Position numbers and translations under genes: made by a program. 64,000 bases of DNA. Origin: UBA10518 sp022837185. GTDB lineage: Bacteria; Desulfobacterota; Desulfobulbia; Desulfobulbales; Desulfobulbaceae. The notes beneath the pieces are model-generated. The model saw nothing but the letters and a program-made list of their open reading frames with translations. It was not told the origin of the DNA and searched no databases. The stretch spans positions 1 through 64,000 of the forward strand of contig JAVEQK010000011.1 in NCBI GenBank assembly GCA_034007705.1, written 5' to 3'. Below are positions 52,373 through 61,830 of this stretch, piece by piece. Numbering within the stretch: position 1 is the stretch's first letter; the number at the start of each line of letters is the position of its first letter.

Positions 52373-53107
52373 ATGCTGCAATCGAAATCCCTTCCCTTTC
52401 TGGTCGTTGTCGCCGTTGCGGCGGTCGTCTTTCTGCCCGTTTATATTCTGACCTACCTGTATCCGTCCATAGACAAACTGCTCATACAGGATGCGGAACA
52501 TCATGCCCGGAGCGTGGCCAGCCATTTTTCCCTTCACCTGGACGCGGCCGGAGAACATCTTCGCTACCGGGATATTACCCCGGAACTGAAACAGGAGATT
52601 GCCCTGACGGTCAGCAATTTTTCCCTGGAGAAACTGAAGGTGTTTTCCGCAACGGGGGAGATACTTTTTTCAACGGCTCCCGAAGAAATCGGCCAGGTCA
52701 ACGATCAGGACTATTTCAGAAGCGTCGTCATGCGCGGCAAGAATTTCACCAAGATGGTGCGCAGGAATACCAGTACCCTTGAAGGCCGGACGGTGACGCG
52801 GGACGTCATCGAAACGTATGTACCGATATTCGGCCGGGACCGGGTAGTCGGTGCCTTTGAAATATATTATGACATTACCGAACTCAGGGAAATGTTCGGC
52901 AATCTTATCCATCGCTCAACCATTGTCATTTACGGAGTTTCCATTCTGCTGATCACCTCCCTGCTGATCAGCCTGTTTATCCTGTCCAAAAACATATCTG
53001 CGCGCCTCCGGACCGAGAAGGCCCTTGTCGAGCGGGAAAAGGAACTGGAGGGCCTGGTCGGGCAGCGGACGGCCGAACTTTCCGCGGCCAGCCTGCAGAT
53101 GGAGTAG
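52373..53107 (+). CDS. N-terminal half of an amber-interrupted hybrid histidine kinase
   Basis: 244 residues up to a TAG at 53105-53107. It has an N-terminal membrane helix (LPFLVVVAVAAVVFLPVYILTYL), an extracytoplasmic sensor of ~150 residues containing a VSNFSLEKLKVFSATGEILFS Cache-like strand set, and a second helix (STIVIYGVSILLITSLLISLFIL). A coiled coil begins KALVEREKELEGLV and runs into the stop. The same frame continues without a break into PAS-HisKA-HATPase-REC domains. I start at the ATG at 52373; a TTG at 52268 is in frame. It was probably one gene with the next entry, split by a single nonsense codon, though a sequencing error or stop-codon recoding is possible. Confidence 0.75.
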   Translation: MLQSKSLPFLVVVAVAAVVFLPVYILTYLYPSIDKLLIQDAEHHARSVASHFSLHLDAAGEHLRYRDITPELKQEIALTVSNFSLEKLKVFSATGEILFSTAPEEIGQVNDQDYFRSVVMRGKNFTKMVRRNTSTLEGRTVTRDVIETYVPIFGRDRVVGAFEIYYDITELREMFGNLIHRSTIVIYGVSILLITSLLISLFILSKNISARLRTEKALVEREKELEGLVGQRTAELSAASLQME

Positions 53108-54643
53108 GACAGCAGAAAAAGATGGGAAATTGAGCAGGATCTCCGTGTTTCCGAGGAAAGATATCGGGCCCTGGTTGAAATGGCCGGGGACGCGATTTTT
53201 GTCGCCGATGCCGACTCAGGCCTCATCACCGACGTCAACAGAAAGGCAACGGAACTTGTCGGCCGCAGGGCTCCGGAGACCGTCGGCCGGCACCTCCTGT
53301 CCCTGCACCCTGTTGATGAAGGCGGCCTGTACGCGGAACTGGTGAAAAACAATTATTCGGCCCTGCCTTCCGATACCCCGCTGTACGTCCAGCACAGCAG
53401 CGGCCGCAGAATTCCCGTTGAAATTTCCTCTGCCATCCTTGCCCACGGAGACCGCAGACTGCTCCTGGCGATATTCCGCGATATTACCCGGAGAATGAAG
53501 ATCGAGGAGGAACTGCGGAAAGCGGAGCGGCTCCGGACGGCTTCGCTCCTTGCCGGCGGAATAGCGCATGATTTCAATAACCTGTTAACCGCGATACAGG
53601 CTAATGTTTCCATGGCCCAGCAGGAAGCGGCCGACAGCGGGACCATCGGCAAGCGGCTGCAGGGAATTGAAGAGGCGGTCGATCGGGCCAGGGGAATGAC
53701 CCGACAGCTGCTGAGCTTCGCCAAGGGAGGACGGCCGGTCAGTAAGCCCGTCCGCCTTGGCGCGATTATCCGGGACTCGGCGGCTTTCGTTCTGCAGGGC
53801 TCCGGCGTTAAGTGTGACTGGGAGATCGCGGCGGATCTGTGGCCGGTCAATGGTGATGCGGATCAGATCAGCCAGGTGATCAGCAACATTGTCATCAATG
53901 CGTCCCAGGCCTTGCAGGGAAGCGGCGTATGCCGGATCAGGGGAGAAAACGTCACGGTCGGGGAAGGCGACCGGCTGGACCTGCCGCCGGGCAGATACAT
54001 CCGGATAGACATCAGGGATGAGGGGCCGGGAATTTCCGAGGATAAGCTTGACAGGATTTTTGAACCATTTTATACCACCAAACCACAGGGCACCGGACTG
54101 GGACTGAGTTCGGCCCAAGCCATTGTCCGGCAGCATGAGGGGCGGATCCGGGTCGAATCCAGGGCCGGGGAGGGAACGACCTTTTCCGTTTTTCTGCCCG
54201 CGGTCCCCGGACTGCCCGCGGAAAACGGGGCTGAGGGCGGAGAAGGTGACCTGAAGGGCGCCGGCAGGATACTGGTCATGGATGATGAGGCCATGATCCG
54301 GGACACGGCCGCCAATCTGCTGGACTTTTTCGGCTATGAAGTTGATACCGCCGCGGACGGCGAGACGGCGGTGCGGATGTACAAGGAAGCCCTTGCCGGG
54401 GCAAGGCCCTATGCAGCGGTGATCCTGGATCTGACGGTGTCCGGAGGCATGGGGGGAAAAGAAGCGGCCAGGCTGCTGCGGGAGATCGATCCGGGCGCCC
54501 GGATCATCGTTTCCAGCGGCTATCATACCGATCCCGTCATGGCCAGTCCTCGGGAGTACGGTTTTGACGGGGCGGTTGCCAAACCCTACCGGATGGACGA
54601 ACTGGGGAAGGCCGTCAGGGCGGTCCTTTCCGGGAGGGCATAA
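53108..54643 (+). CDS. C-terminal half of the interrupted hybrid histidine kinase
   Basis: 511 codons from just after the TAG; if translated alone the first good start is the ATG at 53180. Domains in order: PAS (RYRALVEMAGDAIFVADADSG, ending IFRDITRRMKIEEEL), HisKA with GGIAHDFNNLLTAIQ, HATPase with NASQALQ, DEGPGI and GTGLGLSSA, and a receiver RILVMDDEAMIRDT with the acceptor VILDLT. No regulator follows. The catalytic residues are intact, which argues that the interruption is recent or an error. Without the N-terminal sensor, control would be lost. Confidence 0.85.
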   Translation, partial: DSRKRWEIEQDLRVSEERYRALVEMAGDAIFVADADSGLITDVNRKATELVGRRAPETVGRHLLSLHPVDEGGLYAELVKNNYSALPSDTPLYVQHSSGRRIPVEISSAILAHGDRRLLLAIFRDITRRMKIEEELRKAERLRTASLLAGGIAHDFNNLLTAIQANVSMAQQEAADSGTIGKRLQGIEEAVDRARGMTRQLLSFAKGGRPVSKPVRLGAIIRDSAAFVLQGSGVKCDWEIAADLWPVNGDADQISQVISNIVINASQALQGSGVCRIRGENVTVGEGDRLDLPPGRYIRIDIRDEGPGISEDKLDRIFEPFYTTKPQGTGLGLSSAQAIVRQHEGRIRVESRAGEGTTFSVFLPAVPGLPAENGAEGGEGDLKGAGRILVMDDEAMIRDTAANLLDFFGYEVDTAADGETAVRMYKEALAGARPYAAVILDLTVSGGMGGKEAARLLREIDPGARIIVSSGYHTDPVMASPREYGFDGAVAKPYRMDELGKAVRAVLSGRA

Positions 54644-54708
54644 CTTTCTTTCCTCTGCCCGCAACGACCGGCGGAGAACTCATCATCAAGGAAACGGGTT
54701 GAATCGAT

Positions 54709-55368
54709 ATGAAAACTGAATGCGACCAGTGCGGGACCTGTTGTGCAAAGGGCGGACCGGCCCTCCATGTGGAAGATATCTCCCTGATCAGAAGCGGATT
54801 GCTCTCCATTGACGACCTGGTGACGATCCGGGAGGGAGAAATCGTTCTCCAGTCCGATACGGGAAAACCGGAGACAACGGAAGTGGAACTGATCAAGATA
54901 CAGGGCCTGGGCGGAGACTGGTGCTGCCGCTTTCTGGATCCGGGCACGCGGACCTGTACCGTTTATGAAAACCGGCCTCTGGCCTGCCGTCTCCTGGAAT
55001 GCTGGAATCCCGATGCCGCCCTGGAGATAAGCGGGAAAAAACTTCTCAGCCGTTTTGACATCATCGCCGCGGACGACCCGTTGCTGGAGCTGCTCAGGTT
55101 CTATGATCAACAGCTTGCCCTGCCGGACATGGTTGAAGTCAGGGTACGGCTGAATTCCGAGGAGCAGAGGGAAAGCACGCTCGCCGAACTGCGGGAGCAG
55201 GTTGAACGGGACCTGCTGTTCAGGGCGCTGGCGGTGGACAGGTTCGCCTTTCCGGTGGAAAGGGAGCTGTTTTATTTCGGCCGGCCCCTCTTTCACCTGC
55301 TTGCCCCCCTGGGCGTGGCCATGACGGAATCGCCCGAAGGGATCGCCCTGCACTTCGAGGAGCAGTAG
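54709..55368 (+). CDS. YkgJ-family cysteine cluster protein
   Basis: A 219-residue protein with the CxxCxxCC signature (CDQCGTCC, residues 5-12) and a second set (CCRFLDPGTRTCTVYENRPLACRLLECW). These resemble Zn/Fe-S-binding CxxCxxxCC proteins. The C-terminal half is helical. It lies 66 bases after the kinase. The role is unknown; such proteins are widespread in anaerobes. Confidence 0.87.
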   Translation: MKTECDQCGTCCAKGGPALHVEDISLIRSGLLSIDDLVTIREGEIVLQSDTGKPETTEVELIKIQGLGGDWCCRFLDPGTRTCTVYENRPLACRLLECWNPDAALEISGKKLLSRFDIIAADDPLLELLRFYDQQLALPDMVEVRVRLNSEEQRESTLAELREQVERDLLFRALAVDRFAFPVERELFYFGRPLFHLLAPLGVAMTESPEGIALHFEEQ

Positions 55369-55478
55369 GTCCCATCCGGTCGCCGAAGCTGCGTCCGGGG
55401 TCAGGCGCCCGGCCGTCACTTTCCTCCCCGGGCTGTGTCTGAAAAGATGCATTTCACCGCCGGCACTGTGGTAATTCT

Positions 55479-55506
55479 TTGAATATTCCTTTCTTTTTAT
55501 TATAAG
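55479..55506 (+). promoter_or_regulatory. candidate promoter upstream of hsp20-lon
   Basis: TTGAAT (55479-55484) and TATAAG (55501-55506) with a 16-base gap; a nearby TATAAT (55508-55513) is better but poorly spaced. No CIRCE heat-shock operator is seen. Tentative. Confidence 0.3.
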
Positions 55507-55617
55507 GTATAATCTGCCCGCCGGTGGCCAAAGAACTTCCTGCGGCCATCAGCATGAAATAAACGGCAGAGCCCGGCCCCGGTCAATGGCTGGAATGACG
55601 GCCGGAAAGCATCCTGA

Positions 55618-56076
55618 ATGGAGGACGTCGTGGATCCGTTAAGCCGAAAATTATTGAAGGAACTTGAGGAAATGCAGGAGCGGACAGGCCGCATGCTCAG
55701 GAACATGTCCATGGCACGGCTGGTGTCGCTGCAATCCGGGGGCTGGCAGCCTCCTGCCGACATTTACGAGTCCGAGCAGGAATATTATGTCTATTTTGAC
55801 CTTGCCGGGGTGGACCCCCAGTCCTTTTCGGTCATGGTTGAAGGGCATCAGTTGCGGGTCCACGGGAAAAGACACCTGCCGCCCCACAGATCCATTGCCT
55901 GCATTCATCAGCTTGAAATCGAGCTGGGCCCGTTCGACCGCACCATCACCCTGCCGGGAACCGTGGATATTGACGCCGTCACCTCATCCTACACCAACGG
56001 CATCCTGACGGTCACCCTGCCGAAAAAGGTCAACAGGGACAAAATCAATATCGAAATCTCCATGGGAGAAGAATAA
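55618..56076 (+). CDS. Hsp20/alpha-crystallin small heat shock protein
   Basis: A 152-residue chaperone that holds unfolded proteins. The alpha-crystallin domain runs from PADIYESEQEYYVYFDLAGVDP to GILTVTLPKK, with the conserved GxLTVTLPK-type end. An N-terminal helical region (LLKELEEMQERTGRMLRNMS) precedes it. The stop codon overlaps the lon start by one base (TAATG), so hsp20 and lon are translated from one transcript. A holdase beside a protease fits joint protein-quality control. Confidence 0.95.
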   Translation: MEDVVDPLSRKLLKELEEMQERTGRMLRNMSMARLVSLQSGGWQPPADIYESEQEYYVYFDLAGVDPQSFSVMVEGHQLRVHGKRHLPPHRSIACIHQLEIELGPFDRTITLPGTVDIDAVTSSYTNGILTVTLPKKVNRDKINIEISMGEE

Positions 56077-58448
56077 TGGAACAAGAACAGCAGAAGGAAA
56101 AACGGATCGATCCGCAAACCCTGCCGATTCCGGACATTCTGCCTATCCTCCCCCTGCACGGATTCGTCTTTTTCCCCGGCATGGGGTTCCCCCTGCAGGT
56201 CGCAAGCGTCTCATCCAAACAGCTTATCGATGACGCGCTGCTGGCCGACCGGATCATCGCCCTTGTCGCCCACCGGGACGAGAACGCCTCAAAGGATAGG
56301 CCCGCGGTCGAGGGAGATCTGTACAAGATCGGCGTTGTGGGATACATCCATAAGCTGACCAAGGTGGAAGAGGAATATTACCAGGTGCTGGTCAGCGGGA
56401 TCAGGAAGATCCGGATTGCCGAATTTGTGCAGACCGAACCCTATCTCCGCGCCAGGGTCGAAGAGGTTCCCATGGAGATCCAGGAGGACCAGAAGATCGA
56501 CGCGCTGATCCTCAACATCCGCACCCAGTTCGGCAAGCTGGTCAAGCTGACTCAGCTGCCTCCGGAAATGGCCGCCACCATCAATTCCCTGTCCAATCAT
56601 TTTCACGCCGCCTACATGGTTGTTTCCCAGCTCAATCTCAAGGTGGATGAAGAGCAGGAAATGCTCGAAATCAGGGACCTGGAGACCCTGCTGCACAAGA
56701 CCGCCAGGGAACTGAACAAGCGGGTGGAAACGGCCCAGATCAGTCAGAAGCTGCAGGAGTCCTTTAAAAAGGACATGGACGAAAAACAGCGGGAGTTTTT
56801 TCTGCGCCAGCAGTTGAACGCCATCAGGAAGGAACTGGGCGAGGGCGAAGACGACAAGGTGGAGATCAACGAACTGCGCAAGCGGGTGGAGGAAACCGGA
56901 CTGAGTCCCGAAGCCCGGCTGGCGGTCGACAAGGAGCTGACCCGGCTTGACCGTATTCCGCCGTCGTCGCCGGAATACACGGTTTCAAGGAACTATATCG
57001 ACTGGATCCTTGACCTGCCGTGGACCGTGTCGAGCAAGGACACGCTGGATCTGGACAAGGCCCAGGAGGACCTGGACCGGGATCATTACGGGCTGAAAAA
57101 AATCAAGAAACGGATCATTGAGTTCCTCGCCGTCCGCAAATTGAAGGATGACGTCCATGGGCCCATCCTCTGTTTCGTGGGGCCGCCCGGAGTGGGGAAG
57201 ACATCCCTCGGGCAGTCCATTGCCCGGACAATGAACCGCAAATTCGTCCGGATCGCCCTGGGCGGCGTTCGGGACGAGGCCGAAATAAGGGGCCACAGGC
57301 GGACCTACATCGGGGCGCTGCCCGGCCGGATCATCCATAGCCTGAAAAAAGCCGCCACCAACAACCCGGTTTTCCTGCTCGACGAGATCGACAAGCTGGG
57401 CAGCGATTTCCGCGGCGATCCATCATCGGCCCTCCTGGAAGTGCTGGATCCGGAGCAGAACTCCACCTTTACCGATCATTATATCGATATCGAATTCGAC
57501 CTCTCCAGGGTCATGTTCATCGCCACCGCCAATGTTCTCGACACCATCCCCGGGCCCCTGCGCGACAGGATGGAGATCGTTGAGCTGTCCGGCTATACGG
57601 AGCACGAAAAGGTGGCCATAGCCATGAATCATCTCATCGGCAAGCAACTGGAGGCGCATGCCCTCAGCAGTGATGACCTGGAAATAGGCGAAGAGGCCAT
57701 CCGCCACCTGATCCGTTCCTATACCCGGGAGGCCGGGGTTCGGAACCTGGAGAGGGAAATAGCCGCCATATGCAGGGGGGTGGCCAGCAAGATCGCCCGC
57801 GGACGCAATGAAAAAGTCGTGGTCACCGCCGAGAACCTGTATGAATTCCTCGGTCCGGTCCGTTTTTTTTCCGAAGTCAAGGCCCGCACCTGGGGGCCGG
57901 GCCTGGCGACCGGATTGGCCTGGACCCCGGTGGGCGGGGAGATCCTCTTCATCGAGACCTCGATGATGAAAGGGAAGGGCGGCCTGACCCTGACCGGCAA
58001 GCTGGGAGACGTGATGAAGGAATCGGCGACGGCCGCCCTGACCTATATCCGTTCCCATGCCGGCGACTTGGACATCGACGACAACCTGTTCGCCAATATC
58101 GACCTCCATGTCCATGTCCCCGAGGGGGCGATCCCCAAGGACGGCCCGTCGGCCGGAGTGGCGATGGTCTGCTCCCTTGTTTCCGTCATCACCGGGAAAA
58201 CCATACGTCCGGACGTGGCCATGACCGGCGAGATTACCCTCCGCGGCGACGTCCTGCCGGTCGGCGGCATAGGCGAAAAGGTCCTGGCGGCCCTGCGGGC
58301 CGATATCCGGGAAATCATCCTGCCGGTGCTGAATGAGAAGGACATCCTGGAAATTCAGGAAGATGTCCGGCAGGGGGTGATTTTTCATTACGCGCATACC
58401 ATCAGTGACGTTCTGCGGACGGCACTGGCGCAGAAGGCGGGCGAGTGA
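56076..58448 (+). CDS. lon: ATP-dependent protease Lon
   Basis: A 790-residue hexameric protease for damaged and regulatory proteins. The N-terminal LON domain begins LPILPLHGFVFFPGMGFPL. The AAA domain has Walker A GPPGVGKTS (near 369) and Walker B PVFLLDEIDKLG. The catalytic Ser is in KDGPSAGVAM (near 691), with Lys in the following GKTIRPDVAMTGEITLRG block. Full length and intact. Overlaps hsp20 upstream and ftsY downstream. Confidence 0.98.
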   Translation: MEQEQQKEKRIDPQTLPIPDILPILPLHGFVFFPGMGFPLQVASVSSKQLIDDALLADRIIALVAHRDENASKDRPAVEGDLYKIGVVGYIHKLTKVEEEYYQVLVSGIRKIRIAEFVQTEPYLRARVEEVPMEIQEDQKIDALILNIRTQFGKLVKLTQLPPEMAATINSLSNHFHAAYMVVSQLNLKVDEEQEMLEIRDLETLLHKTARELNKRVETAQISQKLQESFKKDMDEKQREFFLRQQLNAIRKELGEGEDDKVEINELRKRVEETGLSPEARLAVDKELTRLDRIPPSSPEYTVSRNYIDWILDLPWTVSSKDTLDLDKAQEDLDRDHYGLKKIKKRIIEFLAVRKLKDDVHGPILCFVGPPGVGKTSLGQSIARTMNRKFVRIALGGVRDEAEIRGHRRTYIGALPGRIIHSLKKAATNNPVFLLDEIDKLGSDFRGDPSSALLEVLDPEQNSTFTDHYIDIEFDLSRVMFIATANVLDTIPGPLRDRMEIVELSGYTEHEKVAIAMNHLIGKQLEAHALSSDDLEIGEEAIRHLIRSYTREAGVRNLEREIAAICRGVASKIARGRNEKVVVTAENLYEFLGPVRFFSEVKARTWGPGLATGLAWTPVGGEILFIETSMMKGKGGLTLTGKLGDVMKESATAALTYIRSHAGDLDIDDNLFANIDLHVHVPEGAIPKDGPSAGVAMVCSLVSVITGKTIRPDVAMTGEITLRGDVLPVGGIGEKVLAALRADIREIILPVLNEKDILEIQEDVRQGVIFHYAHTISDVLRTALAQKAGE

Positions 58449-59674
58449 TGCTGGGCTGGTTCAGGAAACGGCGGAAAAAGGAGGAGCAGGAGGAGACTCC
58501 CTTCCGGGAAGGGCAACAGGAAGAAGTTTCCGACAGCACCGCCCCCCCGCCGACGGATACCGGCCGGGTGATGGAGGAGCCGGCCCTGGCAGCCCCGGCG
58601 CGCAGCGAAGAGGATGCAGTCGAAACCGGAGAAATCCCGGCCGCGGCTGAGCAGCCCGGAACAGCCGTGCAGCCTCCGGGGGCGGTCAGAACTCCTCCTC
58701 GGGAACCGGAGCGGAAGAAGGAGGAGACCTCCCTGTTCAGCCGGTTGCAGAAACGGTTGAGCAAGACAAGAAAGTCCCTGGTGTATCGCCTTGATTCCCT
58801 TTTTCTCGGCAAAAAGGAAATCGATCAGGGCCTGTTTGACGAACTGGAGGAAATCCTCATCACCGCGGACCTGGGCGTGGCGACCACCCATGAGCTGCTG
58901 GACGACGTGAAAAAGGAGGTCAGACGCCGGGAGCTGAAGGATCCGCAGGCCCTGAAGGCGGTTCTCAAGGAGCAGATACTCGCCTATCTTCTCGAGTCGG
59001 ATAAGCCGGGAGAGCTGGTCATGCCCGAATCGGGGCCCTTCGTGATCATGGTGGTCGGCGTCAACGGTGTGGGCAAGACGACCAGCATCGGAAAAATGGC
59101 CGCCAAGTTCGCCCGCTCGGGCAGCTCGGTTCTCCTTGTCGCCGCGGACACTTTCAGGGCTGCTGCCATTGATCAGTTGAAGATCTGGGCCGAACGTTGC
59201 GGGGTGGACATAGTCGCCCAGAAGCAGGGCGCCGATCCATCCGCGGTTGTCTACGATGCCATCGAGTACGGCCTGCACAGAAACGTCGATGTCATCATCG
59301 TCGATACCGCCGGCCGGCTCCATACCCAGGTCAACCTGATGGAAGAGCTGAAAAAGATCAAGCGGGTGATCGGCAAGAAGCTGGCGGGGGCCCCGCACGA
59401 GGTAATGCTGATCATCGATGCGACGACCGGTCAGAACGGTATTTCCCAGGCCAAACTGTTCAATGAGGCCGTGGAAATAACCGGTTTGACCCTGACAAAG
59501 CTCGACGGCACCGCCAAGGGAGGGATTATTGTCAATATTTGCCGGGAGATTGGAATCCCTGTTCGCTTTATCGGTATCGGCGAAAAAATTGAAGACCTCC
59601 GCGACTTCGATCCGCGGGAGTTCGTCGATGCCCTGTTCGCCAACTTCTCCGCCGGCAGCGCGCCCGAGGAATAG
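58448..59674 (+). CDS. ftsY: signal recognition particle receptor FtsY
   Basis: The membrane-associated SRP receptor GTPase, 408 residues. An acidic, disordered N-terminal region (~100 residues) is followed by the NG domain: helical bundle, then G1 GVNGVGKTTS (near 204), DTFRAAA, DTAGR and TKLDGTAKGG. It starts at the ATG that overlaps the lon stop (TGATG). The three-gene overlap run hsp20-lon-ftsY points to one operon. Confidence 0.97.
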   Translation: MLGWFRKRRKKEEQEETPFREGQQEEVSDSTAPPPTDTGRVMEEPALAAPARSEEDAVETGEIPAAAEQPGTAVQPPGAVRTPPREPERKKEETSLFSRLQKRLSKTRKSLVYRLDSLFLGKKEIDQGLFDELEEILITADLGVATTHELLDDVKKEVRRRELKDPQALKAVLKEQILAYLLESDKPGELVMPESGPFVIMVVGVNGVGKTTSIGKMAAKFARSGSSVLLVAADTFRAAAIDQLKIWAERCGVDIVAQKQGADPSAVVYDAIEYGLHRNVDVIIVDTAGRLHTQVNLMEELKKIKRVIGKKLAGAPHEVMLIIDATTGQNGISQAKLFNEAVEITGLTLTKLDGTAKGGIIVNICREIGIPVRFIGIGEKIEDLRDFDPREFVDALFANFSAGSAPEE

Positions 59675-59710
59675 GGAGCCGCGTACGTTCCACCTTGTCC
59701 TGGTTCATCA

Positions 59711-60550
59711 ATGCAATACAGGTATCATAATCAACCCGGCTGCGGGGGCTGTTTGCTCGTCGTTGCCCTCATTCTCCTTGCCACCGGCGGCGCTCCTGCC
59801 CTGCTGAATTTTTTCGGTTTTCTCCTGTTTGCCGGAGTGTTCGGTTTCCTGCTCCTGCTGGCCGCTTTCTGGGGATTCAGCTATTATGTGCAGAGCCGGA
59901 TCAGCAAATATGAGGCCTCCCAGACCGAAACCCACAACCGTTTCGTCTATCTGCTGGTCAACATCCTGGTCAGGATCGCCCAGGCCGACGGCCATTTCAC
60001 CAAGGCCGAATTGCAGACCATTCTCAATTTTTTTCAGTACAACCTGCGCTACACCCAGGATCAGATGTACTGGGTCAAGCAGCTGGTCAAGGAAGCGCGG
60101 GATGCCGAGCTCAGCATGGATGAGCTGCTGCTTGAGTTCAGGAACTCTTTTGCCTATGAGCCCCGCCTGATTCTCCTCGAGCTGATTTATCAGATCATCC
60201 ATACCAAACAGCCGCCGCCCGAAACTGAAATCAGCCAGGCCAGGACCATTGCTGCGTTCCTCCATATTTCAGCCTATGATCAGCGGACAATCGAAGCCAA
60301 GTACATGTACCGGCAGCAGCACGAGTACGGCACCGGCGCCGGGGCCGAGGAACAGTATTATGCCGTTCTCGGCCTTGAACCGGGTGCGGATTTTACAGTG
60401 ATTAAAAAAGCGTACAGAAAATTGAGCATGCAATACCACCCGGACAAGGTCAGTCATCTCGGGGAGGAGTTCAAGCGGGTCGCCGAGGAAAAAATGAAGG
60501 AAATCAACATGGCCTATGATTACTTTAAGAAAAAATTTAATAACGTATGA
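59711..60550 (+). CDS. TerB-DnaJ membrane protein (DjlA-like)
   Basis: A 279-residue protein with two N-terminal transmembrane segments (LLVVALILLATGGAPALLNF and LLFAGVFGFLLLLAAFWGF). A TerB-like helical domain (VRIAQADGHFTKAELQTILNFF) follows, then a C-terminal J domain with the HPD motif (YHPDKVS). This is the plan of DjlA, which recruits DnaK at the membrane. The gene starts 36 bases after ftsY and may belong to the same transcript. Confidence 0.88.
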   Translation: MQYRYHNQPGCGGCLLVVALILLATGGAPALLNFFGFLLFAGVFGFLLLLAAFWGFSYYVQSRISKYEASQTETHNRFVYLLVNILVRIAQADGHFTKAELQTILNFFQYNLRYTQDQMYWVKQLVKEARDAELSMDELLLEFRNSFAYEPRLILLELIYQIIHTKQPPPETEISQARTIAAFLHISAYDQRTIEAKYMYRQQHEYGTGAGAEEQYYAVLGLEPGADFTVIKKAYRKLSMQYHPDKVSHLGEEFKRVAEEKMKEINMAYDYFKKKFNNV

Positions 60551-60605
60551 TTTATTACTGTATTTCTGTAGATTTTCGGTAATATTAATCGGAAGGAAAT
60601 AAGTT

Positions 60606-61787
60606 ATGACCGTTGCCAGAAAAATGCAGCAGTTCGCCGAACGATCCTCCTGGATCCGGAAAATGTTCGAGGAGGGCGCCAAGATGAAGGCGCGGTACGG
60701 GCCGGACAACATCTTTGACTTCAGCCTCGGCAATCCCAACGTGCCTCCGCCGCCGCGGTTTTTCGAGGTGCTGCGGGAACTGGCTGCCGATGACAAGCCC
60801 GGCGCCCACGGCTATATGCCCAACGGCGGTTTTCCCTATGTTCGGGAGGCGCTGGCCAGGAGGTTGTCCGCCGAGCAGGGGATCGACCTCGACCAGGGAG
60901 AAGTGCTCATGACCTGCGGCGCTGCCGGCGCCATCAACCTGGTGATGAAAGCCCTGCTCGATCCGGGTGACGAGGTGATCATCCTTTCCCCGTTTTTTGT
61001 GGAATATGAATTCTATATCGACAACCATGGCGGCAAGAGCAGAATTGTCCCTACTGACAGCGAGTTCAACCTCGATCTGCGGGCAATTGAAAGGGCCCTG
61101 AATGAAAAAACCAAGATTGTCCTGATCAACAGTCCCAACAATCCGACCGGACAGATATATTCCCGGGAATCGGTCCGGCGGCTCGGCCGGCTGCTGGAGC
61201 GTTTCTCCGAGAAGCTCTGTACGACCATCTACCTCGTCGCCGATGAGCCCTACCGCAAGATTGTCTATGACGGCGGCGAGGTGCCGTCGGTCATGGCGGC
61301 CTCAAGGAATTCGATCATCGTTTCATCCTATTCCAAGGACCTGTCCCTGCCCGGCGAGCGGATCGGATACCTGGCCGTCCATCCGGAGATCAAGCAGAAG
61401 CAGCTGCTGATCGATGCGCTGACCCTGGCCAACCGGATACTCGGTTTTGTCAATGCGCCGGCGCTGATGCAGAGGGTGGTGGAGCAGCTGCAGGACGTGA
61501 CCGTGGACACGGGGGTGTACGCCCGCAGGAGGGAGACATTCTGCGCCGTCCTCGACGCGGCCGGGTTTGACTATACGAAACCCAAAGGGGCCTTTTACGT
61601 TTTTCCCAAGGTCCCCGGCGATGACGTGGAATTCTGTACCATTCTGCAGCAGGAAAAAATTCTGGCCGTTCCGGGCCGGGGCTTCGGCGCCCCCGGTTTC
61701 ATCCGCCTGGCCTTTTGCGTGGATGATTCGGTGATTGAACGGTCGGCGGATGCCTTCAAAAGGGCAATGGCCAGGGCCAGGACATGA
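60606..61787 (+). CDS. PLP-dependent aminotransferase (class I/II)
   Basis: A 393-residue aspartate-aminotransferase-fold enzyme. Key blocks are NPNVPPPPRFFEVLREL, YMPNGGFPYVREALARRLS, NSPNNPTGQIYS, DEPYRKIVYDG and the PLP lysine in SSYSKDLSLPGERIGYL. The C-terminal arginine block is GRGFGAPGFIRLAFC. Substrate specificity cannot be deduced; aspartate or aromatic aminotransferases are possible. The ATG at 60606 has GGAAGGA upstream. Confidence 0.92.
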   Translation: MTVARKMQQFAERSSWIRKMFEEGAKMKARYGPDNIFDFSLGNPNVPPPPRFFEVLRELAADDKPGAHGYMPNGGFPYVREALARRLSAEQGIDLDQGEVLMTCGAAGAINLVMKALLDPGDEVIILSPFFVEYEFYIDNHGGKSRIVPTDSEFNLDLRAIERALNEKTKIVLINSPNNPTGQIYSRESVRRLGRLLERFSEKLCTTIYLVADEPYRKIVYDGGEVPSVMAASRNSIIVSSYSKDLSLPGERIGYLAVHPEIKQKQLLIDALTLANRILGFVNAPALMQRVVEQLQDVTVDTGVYARRRETFCAVLDAAGFDYTKPKGAFYVFPKVPGDDVEFCTILQQEKILAVPGRGFGAPGFIRLAFCVDDSVIERSADAFKRAMARART

Positions 61788-61830
61788 AGCCCGGGGGCTG
61801 GCCCCTGTCTTTCCCGCAATGATGCGGGGT

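Noticed and set aside
53105..53107. Pyrrolysine at the kinase TAG
   Set aside because: Not typical of kinases and no pyl genes are in the window; kept only as an alternative in the finding.
61813..61828. Perfect CCCGCA/TGCGGG hairpin between convergent genes
   Set aside because: No T run follows on either strand, so it is not supported as an intrinsic terminator.
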